Shown here piece by piece: positions 38,101 through 48,486 of a stretch of 64,000 nucleotides of DNA (the stretch's first letter is position 1; every line of letters begins with the position of its first letter). Below the pieces are notes generated by a model that did not search any database, was not told where the DNA came from, and was given only the letters and a program-made list of their open reading frames with translations. Source of the DNA: Fasciolopsis buskii (lineage: Eukaryota > Platyhelminthes > Trematoda > Plagiorchiida > Fasciolidae); NCBI GenBank assembly GCA_008360955.1, contig LUCM01000828.1, forward strand, positions 1 to 64,000, in the 5' to 3' direction. The position numbers and the translations under genes were made by a program.

Positions 38101-41100
38101 CCTCTCACCAGCATTATGAAAAACCGCCAACCTCGCGGTCTTTAAAATAATTTCTGTCGGGTACAAAAAGTTAGTTTTCTCTGTCAACTGCATCCGTTCC
38201 TAATTGCTCTTTCACAAATGCACAGAACAAATTAACCACGAAACAAGAAATCACACAAATCCCCACCAGACATTGCATAGCTGCTCCAATACAAACAATG
38301 CGCACGCACGAGCACACACACACATACATACATACATACACATGCACACGAGCGCGTAAAGTGTTCGTATGCACAAGAAAACAATCATTTTACCTAAAAA
38401 CCATCTGGATAACAACTGCGTCGCGTGCACGAAATCGTATCAACAATCAAATGGGAAACAGGAATACGCAGTTGGAGAAAAGTTAGTTTTCTATCATTAT
38501 TTTTGTATAACCGTGTAAAATACAAAGCGATTGTCTATTTGTTGTCGACACGAGTGTGATTGTCTGAATATATAATCCCGACAGTTAGGTCAGTCAGAAT
38601 GCAGACTGGACAGCATGCGCTAACTGTCCGTTTGCGATTGCGTGTTTGTATTTGTGGAAGAAACGTGTGTGATGCATGGTGCCGCTTAAATTAACAAACA
38701 CGTTCCTCGTGTAGTGTATACGAAAGAACTTAACTCTAACAGCTTAACTGACTACGCCGATGGCTCCACCTTTCATGCACAAATCTCAGGTCATTCGGCC
38801 AACCTTACACTCGGGAATCATGAGACATGAGTTCAGATTTTATTGGAGCTCATATCAGTGGTGTGTATCCCAAATTGCGCCAAGTTTTGAATCTGAGCTT
38901 TAAAACTGGAAGTTGGTGCCCAGACGTGTATGCCCGCAGATGAACAGGTAAGTAGGCACTGCTATTAATGAGTTGCCAAGCTACTATTCTACGAACACTA
39001 GATAATGTAGTCCAGTTAAACGGGCAGCATGTTCATCAAGTGATCTACCGACGAATCAAATTACAAGAAAGAATTTTCGTCCCAGAAGATCCGCAATCTT
39101 ACAATCTCCGAGTAGGCCGTCCACCGTGATTGCTTAATATCGTCGTTGCTCTTGTTTCCACCTCTGCCGCTGTAATCGTCGTCATCTTCGCTATCGTGGT
39201 TTCCGGACGAATTGAAAAATAGGTCAAAAAGCAAGAGGACTTAGACTTTTTGTTGGAAAACATTCATTTCTGTCTGTTCGATCAAAGTGACGCGGAAGTT
39301 TTGTTCCGTCTTTTGTTAAATAAATCCCAATTCCAAAAGGGATTTCCTTAGAAAGTGCGTGCACAGTCTTGACATCCACCAGCTGGCTTCTAGCATTGGA
39401 GAAATAAGCAAAAGCCGGAGATCGTGAGTGGACGAGCGGGAATTGGACGAGCATTAAGACTGACTAGAGGGGTGGCCGGAAGGTAGTTGAAATGTTTGCC
39501 GTGACGAAACGAAAGAACAAACAGTCCTACTAAAAGTGGCCCCAAGTGAGTAGACTAGCTCTCACGACCTGAGTTGCGTACAACAACCGATTATTATTGT
39601 TTGTCGTTCCGAGTGTAGTTTGTGCATGCGCGCACGCCTGTCGAACCGTAGAATCAGTTGTAGGGAGCGGAAAAGGATGTGCGTTGAAACTGTCTGGAGA
39701 TCCACGATACATCTGGTTAAGGTAAGTGTATGTGGGGTTGGGGGAGGGACCGTGTGGGCAGATAACTGCTCTCGGAACTCAATACAACAAACCGGGAATT
39801 GTCGTAGTGTACCGAGTGATATACTAATTGACTTGAAAGACGATATTGGTGACAGTGGCGGCGTTTGGTGCTCCTACTATTTGCTGCTAGAGTTCGGGGC
39901 TAGAAAAGTTTCTAATCCTCCTCGGGAAATGTCGGTTTTTCTTTGCGCTTCGTTGAACAACGGGAACTGGTTAGCTAAATCGTGGTCGGGCGTACATAAA
40001 CCGCGTGGTCGATGATCTAATTCGTTTTTGAAGAAAGCAGTTACACACACACACACACACGTACACATACGGCATCGGTAAAAGAGGATATGTTGTACGA
40101 GAGAGAGAGAGCGAGAGAGGGCGAGAGTGAATGTATGTGTATGTATGCCAGTGAGCGTCAGATGGGGATGTGAACGTTAGGACACGACTAGTCTGCCAAA
40201 GTACAGATGATCAGTTGTCGTAACAGGAACTGTGAGGATGATCCTCTGAGATATTAATTTATGCGTCCATCCCAGTTCAGAAGACAAACATATACAAGCC
40301 GGAAGAGAAGGCAGAGATTTTGTATAAATCGCTCGCGGAGATTTGTAACTAAATGGACAGTGAAAAACTAATCCAGTTGTGCCTGGTAGGATAAATTTTG
40401 GGATTCTCCGAGAGGGAGGAGCAAAATAAATAAACGTGACCCAATTCTACTCCAAAACTGCGTACAGCAGCTGATGGACTGAAATATTCCCCACCGTTCC
40501 TGACTGAAGGGAGCCTATGCGCACTAGTTACAATAACACGATGAATATTTAACATGTTTGAAAGTTCACGCATGTCGAATTCGGTTTATAGTTTAATTGA
40601 AAAGCAGGGCGAGAAAATGAAAGTAATTGAAAGAGAGAGAGAGCGGATAATTCATCTTTTCACTCTTTTTCATCACGTACCGAATCATTCGCGAAGAGGG
40701 CAAGTTCTATTTCGTCGAATGTGCGGTTGATGGGAAATTTCAAGTCCAAGACAATCATCCAATTTTCAAAGTCACTAGGAGCTCGAAAATTTTTTTTCAA
40801 AAACCTCACAAGAATGTCAACGAGTTCTCCAATGTAGAAACAAATCGGTGATGATCCTACCGAGTAGAAACCCCTCGGTCTACATAGGGTCTTTCCTAAA
40901 AACTGTCACAGAGCTGGTGAAAACATGTTTAGTCCATGTAATTGCTCTGACAAGTTTTGCATGCGATTTGCGCGAGGAATCACCCCACCCTTACCATATG
41001 GCAACACAAAATGTGATTGCTTTATGAGACCACGGGAAGAGGGTTGTTAAGGTATTCACCGCAACCTCGTTAGGATATTTGGTATGTATCTTTGTGGCAC

Positions 41101-44100
41101 TGCGAATAAACACCGTTTACTTTCTAATTTCTCATCATAGCCCTTATAAATCAACTATCAGAGCATTTGCCGGTTGCATTCCGGAACTTGTCACTCTAAC
41201 TTTTGGATGCCAAATTAGTGAGGCGGTTTAATCTGTTATATCGCTGACTAAGCAAATGTAAGACTCTCAACATCCGTTCACTTATATCAGTACGGAATAG
41301 AAATTACTAACTGTTTCAAAACGAAAACAACCCCAATCGAACGGTTGTGAAGGAGAACAATCAATACACATGGAGGAAATATTGCTGCCTCTCTATAATT
41401 TGTTTGCTTGAAAATGCCAACCCCTATTTTTATTTTGTTATTTTATTTCCAGGACAACAACGAAAGCAATAGTCGTGGAATAATTTGATGTTCACCTCAT
41501 AAGGAAACAACAACACTGTTCTTTAGAAAGGACAAGGTTTTAAAACTTGTACGCTTGGTTACACATATTTAACCACGAAGCTCCGAGCCAAAATACTTCG
41601 GCAATCACCAAACCCGCATTGGTTTTCACAAATTTGGTTGACTGTGTCACTTACAATGTGGCGGAAATCTGTAAAGTGCAACAATGTCGTCTCATTTCGG
41701 TTGTCGGAGTCAGTTTTGTGTCTTCTTTCCGGTTAGAACAATGAACGATTCTTACTGTAACTACCACGAGAACTATTCTGCTTGTGTCGCTAGTAGTTGG
41801 AGAAAACGGTGCAATGAAGCTGGCCACACACAAACACATGCGGATAGTGAATGCTTTTCAGCCCTGGTAACTCACCCGTGAAATCGCACAAATGACAGAA
41901 GAACACACCAGCCCGATCAGGTTGAATGGAATTGGTCATATGCTCGAATCGAGCCATACTCATACCCTCGTCAGAATCGTCCGGGGAGGAAGGTGCTTCG
42001 TCGCACAACATGTTGATCGAATGAGCTAGTTTGTGTTGAAAACCAGTCAAGTTCAAGTGCAGGGGATTACAGTAATTTGATTTGGGATAGGATAGAAAAA
42101 ATAATAAGCAGAAGATTGGTTTTAACCGAATGAAGAGCAGCAAATGAATTGCGTAATTAGTAAGACATTATACTATTTGATGATGGAGCGAATTCCGACA
42201 GGAAAACTGATTTTTGTGGACCTTGAAGTGCAGGTTACGAATCCGCTACTAGAAATCTTCAAAACCCCACCTCCATAAGGGAACCTCAAAGGCAAGCTGT
42301 ACTCAGTCATGCGGAAACGTTAGGTTTGTAAGCAAGTATAAACTGATCGAAGGACAGATGACTCAATGATCCTTGCTTCTTATCTGAATTTGTTTGATTA
42401 AACTCTTGCAATCACGCGTGAACCCATCTTCCCATGTCTACCTTCAACATTTCCGTATTACAACAGACCGTCTGATGTTTCATAACCTCCTGCCACTCAT
42501 TACGCTGATCACTTATGAACGGGTACGTTGTCACTGTAATTGGACCAAAGTCCTACTTATTCAATAGTAGACAGACGAAAGTGCGATAAACTGAACGTCA
42601 ACGATCCCACCTAGGTGGCTAGTGTTGCCCTGATGTTAGCGAGCATTCGTGGCAAGTGGCTATCCGGCGTTGCTAAGACACGGTTAAAGACTGACTCATA
42701 TGCATTTAACGTTAAGATCAGCTCACCCAAATCACAACACGAAACGGGATAATCGCATCTGAGAAAGAGACAACCGACATGGTGAGAGGGTTGGAACATT
42801 TTTGGTGGCATTTGTAGGTGATACCATGTATACCAGGGGTAACAAGCGAAAAAAGCACTTGTATACCGAAGAACCATATCTACATCGATTCTCCTGGTTC
42901 GAAGAATTCTTCAGAATCTGACGGTAGCTGCCATCAACGCATGGACCGATATAGACTCAGATGCAACGGACGTCCAAATTTTCAATAGGGATTGGTCAAG
43001 GGTGTCCGAAGTTGAATCATATCAGTTTTGAAGACCAGAACTAGTCCATGGGTCACGTGGGGAAATCCAAATACCCTATTCTATCGAGCTATGGGGACGT
43101 TGTTAATGTTTGGAAAACAGTTGCCGCCTGGTGGAATTTGATGGTGTGAAGTGGAAGATAGGCTAGAACATGTATATTCAACATCGAAATAAGTTGAAAC
43201 TACACGCAACCGATGGACACACACCAAAGCTAACCTTGCTCTTTGGGGTTTTATCTGTGACGAATCATCATGCGATCCCCCTGAGCAATAGCTGGAAACA
43301 TGGATATCATGAATTACGTCTCAATTGTCTGTTTTTAAGAACCATTTGTCTGTATGTTTTTCGAGTTTACAACAGAACGGATTAGACGATGCCAGCCTAG
43401 AAAGTGGAAAGAAATGCCAAGCGCTGAGCAGTATAGTTAGCATGCACAGTTTGGGAGAACAGCAGTGGAGGGTAATCAAGTATGTTGACCAACGAAGTGG
43501 ACTAAAAGTATGAATTGCAACACGACTAAACCAGCGAATCTCTCAAAATCAAGTCAACGAAACCGATCGTTTTCGTTCAGCAAAACCCGAATCAGTAACG
43601 CGAAAAGTAAGTAAGCCACCCTTGGCACGTCCACCGATTCGGATGAAACATTCTCGGCTGTTTCTTAGCCACGATGGCTCCACGAGTTTCCCCGTCGTTT
43701 ACTAGCCCCAAACTATAGGCTAGCCTTTTCAGATCATCAATAAGTAGCTGGGATATGTCTATACCAAATTTACAGTAAGCAGTTTTTTAGACAACTGCCA
43801 TATCACGTGTGCACTGTTGAGCCTAATCATGTGACTTGCTGGCCTAGGCTGATATAGGTCACCAGGTGCATTTGGAGATTTTTTTTTCTAACCCAGGCCA
43901 GTGCTGATAAAAAACAGTCCGGAGCCAACGATTAATTAGTAGGAATTACCGTGAGGATTATAGCAGTAAATCGAACCACCTATTTTTTTTCTAATGTTCT
44001 TCAAAACAATTTTTATTCATTTGTGAACGGTAGTCAGAAGTCGGTTGAATCAAGTTCCTGGTGAGCATATGAATTACAATTGTTACTAATATCTGTTGTT

Positions 44101-45746
44101 CTCGGTATATAACAAGTGAGGATGAAACAAATAGAATCCTGTTGGACAAACAACAAAACAGTATCACTTCCGTTCATTTGCTCTTTGTTGGTTTACACAA
44201 ATGGACTAAAGGGACCGTATGTTTTAAAAACTCACTGAATTGAGTAGTGCATGCATAGGTCGCTAGTGTGATATGTTCGATCGCTTAGTCAGCGAATTAC
44301 TCGTGTCTCACTTTAAAAGCCAAACTTAGCCAATTCAACCGGGCTAAGGATTTTCCCCTTACATTCGGTGTATATATTAATCCAGGCCGATATTCATCCC
44401 CTATCTGTTGGGAGCTTATTATTGTGATGAAGAGAACTGATATTTGTTATCCGAAAATCTTGGATGACCAGAAAGTACAAGATGTTTTAGTAGGCCGAAC
44501 ACAGGAACAACTTCGTCCATATCGAACTTTTGTCTACTATCCTTTACTAATTCACCATTTCATTGTTGTCCACCTTGATGGGTATTTGATTTCAAGGAAG
44601 CCTAAACAGAATGTGAATCAACTATGTTAATCTGGAGGCGATCAGACACACATGGAATATATTGGAACCATATGCTCCTGGGTAATATGTCAACATCCAG
44701 GAGCCAATGGGACTGATATCACAGACAGTTTGTGGTGATTCAAGCTCAAGCAAATTCGGGGCTAGAAATTAGAAAAAAATTGCATGTTGTACGACACCTT
44801 CATGGAATTTCATTTGTTGTGGAAAATGCGCTTCTTAAGACGAACTAACGTTGCTGTTGAAACGAACCGCGCAGTAAACGTTAAGTCAGAAATTACCTTG
44901 GATCAGCGGATGATGGGTCACAGATTCCAAACCGGTTGGCTCTGATGACAAATTCAAACAACCGTTCGTTGTTATGACTGGTTCGGTTTGCAAACTGGTC
45001 TCTGTTTCGCCAATTCTTAAGTCACCTTGGGACTCGTGATGCCAGTGTGCATCGTTGACGGGAGAAGTGGACTGGGTACGAAATTGTAGTCTTTGAACTA
45101 GATCATCCAAAGCAGGTTCACCTTTTTCGGCTGAGCCGAGTATACCGGAGCCGTTGGAAGGAGGACTGCTGTCGGATGATTCCATTGCTCGTTGAGTTTC
45201 GGAACTGACCTCGAGCGAGCCAATATCTTCGAGTCCGGTAGACGGGCCACTATGGATTTCCCGAAAAGGCTCACAATGCCTGGATTGTAACACCTTAAGG
45301 GGGCAAGGTGTACGACTGAGCGTGTTAAGTTGGACACGTAATTCATCATCAGAGCTGGAAGTAGGCACTGGAGAAAAATGATCCGTCAGGTCTGATGGAT
45401 GGGTAATTGATGGACTGGGGCAACTGACACTTGTTCCATGTTCTCCTTGTTGTTGCTGCTGCTGTTGTTTTTGTTGTCTTTGTTGTTGGGATTGGTGGTT
45501 GGGGCGCGTTTGATGTCGATTTTCTCCCTGCTGCTGAGATTGATGTAATTTTTGTTGTTGCTTTATTTCGGGCCCCAGGAATTCTCGTAAGCTTCGGTCT
45601 GACAATCTATCAGTTGATTCAGTTTGCACAGACAGAGTGTCAAAATAGACGTTCGCTTTCTGAATGTTATTTGAACCGAAACTGTGGGATTTTGGTCGAT
45701 CTAAATTCGCAACCCATTGGGTTGATGATGGGCTGTTTGGGAACAT
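26520..45746 (-). CDS. hb: Hunchback-family zinc-finger transcription factor (four coding exons)
   Basis: The predicted product is a nuclear DNA-binding regulator. In insects hunchback patterns the embryo axis and times neuroblast fates; its role in flukes is not known from this sequence. Exons in transcript order are 45746-44897, 42025-41876, 31043-30826 and 28331-26520, with all junctions GT/AG and in phase, giving 1009 residues. C2H2 fingers by Cys/His positions: 327-347 and 352-373 (the NF pair), 396-416, 425-445, 453-473 and 481-501 (the MF group, hallmark VNKSMLNSH and [12 protein letters not shown]), then 957-977 and 985-1007 (the CF pair at the extreme carboxy end). Gln-rich runs lie near 62-101 and 583-593. 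ALDLSAK near 881-887 resembles a CtBP-binding PxDLS motif. The layout matches the ancestral 2+4+2 form; Drosophila lacks the NF pair. The 5' end is uncertain. Confidence 0.93.
28332..30825 (-). other. hunchback intron 3
   Basis: A 2494-bp intron splitting finger 3. It contains a (GT) tract at 29487-29504 and short chance frames (28967-29308, 29480-29734). Nothing else is recognised. Confidence 0.85.
30826..31043 (-). CDS. hb: hunchback exon 3
   Basis: 218 nt between CTAAACAG and the donor AAG before GTGAGA. It completes finger 1 ([10 protein letters not shown]), carries finger 2 ([19 protein letters not shown]), a 20-residue linker, and the Cys half of finger 3 ([12 protein letters not shown]). 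No ATG-started frame shows this exon, because finger 1 begins in the previous exon. Confidence 0.95.
31325..31412. repeat. Imperfect ATAC tetranucleotide repeat
   Basis: Repeated CATA units with interspersed ATGC and CGTG units over about 88 bases, just upstream (minus sense) of hunchback exon 3. Confidence 0.95.
35125..35180. repeat. Compound GT/GA microsatellite
   Basis: A short (GT) run passes into (GA) with a few AAAG interruptions, in hunchback intron 2. Confidence 0.95.
35634..35925 (+). repeat. Dispersed repeat family R3, plus copy
   Basis: Inverted relative to the copy at 22895-23218. Shared blocks include GGAATGGTACTGTAATTAGC-type sequence at the start and CCCATAAGCTACCAGCTA followed by GACGTGATCAGAAGGCAA. 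No open frame is conserved. It lies within hunchback intron 2. Confidence 0.6.
41876..42025 (-). CDS. hb: hunchback exon 2
   Basis: 150 nt. The acceptor is CACAAACTAG after a TTTTTTCTATCCTATCCC tract, with no earlier AG. It encodes an acidic stretch ([14 protein letters not shown]) and the first half of finger 1 (FFCHLCDFT). The donor is CACGG before GTGAGT. The last G completes a Gly codon with exon 3, rebuilding C-X2-C-X12-H-X3-H. An open frame continues past the donor by chance. Confidence 0.9.
42026..44896 (-). other. hunchback intron 1
   Basis: A 2871-bp intron with phase-1 ends. No repeats or nested exons were recognised; plus-strand frames at 43170-43385 and 44424-44630 look like chance. 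Confidence 0.75.
44897..45746 (-). CDS. hb: hunchback exon 1 (or first exon visible)
   Basis: It encodes 283 residues plus one base, low-complexity and Gln/Ser-rich ([12 protein letters not shown] and a longer Q run), with no finger. An in-frame TAA lies 30 bases upstream of the ATG at 45746 with no AG between, so if this is the first coding exon the ATG is the only start. CTTTTCATGTTCCCAAACAG also makes a good acceptor ending at 45733, in which case coding sequence would begin at 45732 and an upstream exon exists. The donor is CAAG before GTAATT. The phase (one base carried over) fits the next exon. Confidence 0.75.
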
Positions 45747-46614
45747 GAAAAGTACATTGAATAACAGATGATATTACAATTCACTTCAGAATGGGTCATA
45801 CTCACAAGAACAACATTCCTATTGCGCTAGAACATAGGACTGAAAACAATTATAAGTTAAAACGAATTCAATTAAGAGGTCACCATGCCACTACCATCCA
45901 ACAATATTCTGAGGATCAATAGGCAACAGATGTACAGCTGCACTCTGTCTGGCCCGTCGTTACTTACTGAACAGCACAGTCTCGATCGAGGTCAATCACC
46001 GGTTGCAACTAATCCATAGTAATCGAACGGATGTACCAACAACGAAATTGTTCTCTCGTCAAACAGCAGTTTACGGGGAACGACTATTGAAAATTCCCCA
46101 AAATCAACACCAGTTTTCAAGTCTAATTTGCTACCTCAACCTAACAGTAAACCAACATGTAGTGAAGCTACATGCTACCTGAAACGTACCCAGACTGAAA
46201 GCAGTAGGGCAATTATCAAACTGATTTTGAGTTGTGTGTAGAACGACGATCACGAGCTGACTAGATAAGCTGCATCGGATGAGCAGTGGTATAGTCGAGG
46301 ACGTGGTAATGGATTTGGTCTGTCAAAAGATGCTTCTGTATAAAGCCAAAAGAGTCTGTCGATGTTACTGTAATGTGACATTTTCCGCAATGAAATACGG
46401 TCATAGATCTTTGCTTTCTTCAATGATATTGTACTCTGAAGTACAAACAAGCAAATCAAATTTCTCGCTCATCAATTGTTCTGGAAAAGCTAAAAACAAA
46501 TGAGCCCCACAATAAATGATTCACCTATCCGGTTGGCAATAACTCCGTTTCGCCCAGATCGTTAGCACACGTGAAGTACTGAGACCTTATTTGGATCTTT
46601 AACACTCCAAGTTT

Positions 46615-46712
46615 CAATGCCGTGGTTTTCTGGTTCTCCCACTCCCCGTGTAGTGAGCCATAGTGGCTATGAGGTATGCCTCTTCCACGACGCATACTGC
46701 GTCATAAAAAAA
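46615..46712 (+). mobile_element. SINE-family fragment
   Basis: It carries GGTTCTCCCACTCCCCGTGT followed by AGTGAGCCATAGTGG, ATGCCTCTTCC, and a GCATACTGCGTCATAAAAAAA end, matching the bodies at 340-535 and 10250-10335. No tRNA-like head is seen. Confidence 0.5.
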
Positions 46713-47141
46713 TGCCGTCAATGGCTTTCTACCACTTTTGATGCCTGTAGAGCGATCTTGAGATAATCCATCTTTAGACACATTTTTACCCCAGTTTTGG
46801 CAATCAGAGTGTTCAGGACTCAGGGACGGGTGAGGGATTTACATGGACAATCAGTTATACGGAAGATCCCTATCCAATGCTTCCGGCTTTTTCTCACGGC
46901 ATCTCTTTCGTCTGCAATCTGCAAGTACGTCATTATATATATAATAATATATAATAATAATGGTGATAATACTGACGGTGACATTTCAGACTGCGACAAC
47001 CACAACAGTTTTTTGCCGTCAACCTTCTTTTTCTAACTCATGCCTAATTTTATTTCCTGGTACTTTTTTATGTGAACACGCATGCACACATACACGACTC
47101 TGCAGTGTGTACGCTGTGCACTAACGGATGCGGATAGGCCT

Positions 47142-47167
47142 CACACACACACACACACACACACACA
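47142..47167. repeat. CA microsatellite
   Basis: A pure (CA) run of 26 bases. Confidence 0.95.
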
Positions 47168-47479
47168 GATAGAGATTTTGTACAAAATAGAACCGGTTGC
47201 CAAACCCTTTTCCGTAGTTCGTTTTTAATTCAACCGTGAGATTGTATAACTGCGAGTGGCGGAGGCACCCCAAATAATAAACCACCCGTCACCTGTGCCC
47301 TGTATGCACGAAGCCGAGGGGGAGAGTATTATCGCTTGTCCGAATGAGCTATTCCGTGTCGGGATGACTGAATGGCTGAATGAATGATTGGATGTATATT
47401 TTTAACTTGTGCCCTCTCACTCGTTTAGAATAAACATAACGTTGCACACCGGAAGTCAGAAGTGTGAGCGAACAAGACC

Positions 47480-47511
47480 GAGAGAGAGAGAGCGCGCGAC
47501 AGAGAGAGAGC
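47480..47511. repeat. GA microsatellite
   Basis: (GA) runs interrupted by CGCGCGAC. Confidence 0.9.
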
Positions 47512-48252
47512 GCAAGCGAAATACAGCTTTCGAATACACATGCAAATAAATACTCATAAAAATCATCCTGTTAGGCCGTCGCGTGCCCTTGTAGAGGTTT
47601 CCAAAAGTCTCCGTGGGTATAACCTGACACACATGCATATGGCACGTAGCACGAAAAACCGATAACCAGTAAGATGGAGAAGTTTGTCAAGGGGTGCCAT
47701 AAAGTATCCGGTGATCACATGAAACTGATAGACCTGGTGGTCATGAGACCTTACATGATGAAATGACGATCTTTCACAAGCTTCGACTTTTCTGTGTAAT
47801 AATCATTCACGGGCATTTTCATCCGGGACGAGCAAAGTTTTGTTGAATGCCAAAGTAATGCTCGGCCTTGGTTGTCCTCCGGAGACCGGTATCAAGTAAT
47901 ATTTAGCGTGCGCTCTTCCGGTTAACGTTATATTACTTTATTTGTTGGACAGTTTTAAGAAATATATATATATGCCACTAGAATTTGCCTTGGTGAGGAT
48001 CGTGAATCCATTTGGGGATCACAATTTTGTCCGCTGGTTGTTTTGATTTTATTAATTACTGCCAGCCTAACGAACAGCTCGCGGTACAAGCGCAGTCATA
48101 CATAATCCCGACTGAGGAAACATCAACATGGGCCTATCGTCTCGTCGCTGAGAGTGACCACTTCATATAAGAATTAAGCGGCTTCTAAATGGACAGTTGA
48201 CCGTAATCTAGGCACTATTACCCCGGCAGCATACACCCGGACAGTGTCCAAA

Positions 48253-48307
48253 CACGAACAGTAATCGACTGATGAGCGGTACTAAATGCGAAATTGGTCG
48301 GATTACT
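48253..48307 (+). ncRNA. Hammerhead-like core, probably degenerate
   Basis: CTGATGA (48269-48275), GCG, an 8-base loop and TGC, then GAAA (48290-48293), ATTGGT and C, aligned base for base with the hammerhead at 18111-18141: same spacing, same 8-base loop length, and ATTGGT in place of ACCGGT. Stem I is offered by AGTAATC just upstream and GATTACT downstream, 7 perfect pairs, but with GA/G unpaired next to the core. Flanking sequence does not clearly match the other retrozyme copies. Likely a decayed or divergent hammerhead. Confidence 0.5.
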
Positions 48308-48448
48308 TTTCTTTATAAAGTTACCTAGTTCTCGAATATCAAATTGAGCACCCATTCGCCACGGACTTTTTATACTTAGGATTGTATTACTAAAACTTTA
48401 CACTAAGTCATCAGATTAGATTTGTCCACTCAGACAGTTGTTTTTTTT

Positions 48449-48486
48449 GGGGGGGGGGGGGGGGTGGGGGGGGGGGGGGGGGGGGG
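48449..48486. repeat. Poly-G tract
   Basis: 37 of 38 bases are G (one T at 48465), directly after a run of T. The Pro-rich reading on the minus strand is an artefact. Length is likely variable or misassembled. Confidence 0.95.

Larger units (their letters stand above)
31044..41875 (-). other. hunchback intron 2 (10.8 kb)
   Basis: This intron interrupts finger 1. It holds tetranucleotide ATAC/ATGC repeats at 31325-31412, CA at 33105-33121, GT then GA at 35125-35180, repeat R3 at 35634-35925, CA near 37484-37503, CA/CATA at 38312-38348, CA at 40042-40060 and GA at 40100-40127 and 40631-40644. Frames such as 32083-32418, 36044-36364 and 37731-38114 have no recognised domain. Regulatory sequence could be here but none is visible by eye. 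Confidence 0.8.

Noticed and set aside
37731..38114. 127-residue minus-strand frame inside hunchback intron 2
   Set aside because: No domain, no splice support and composition like chance frames.
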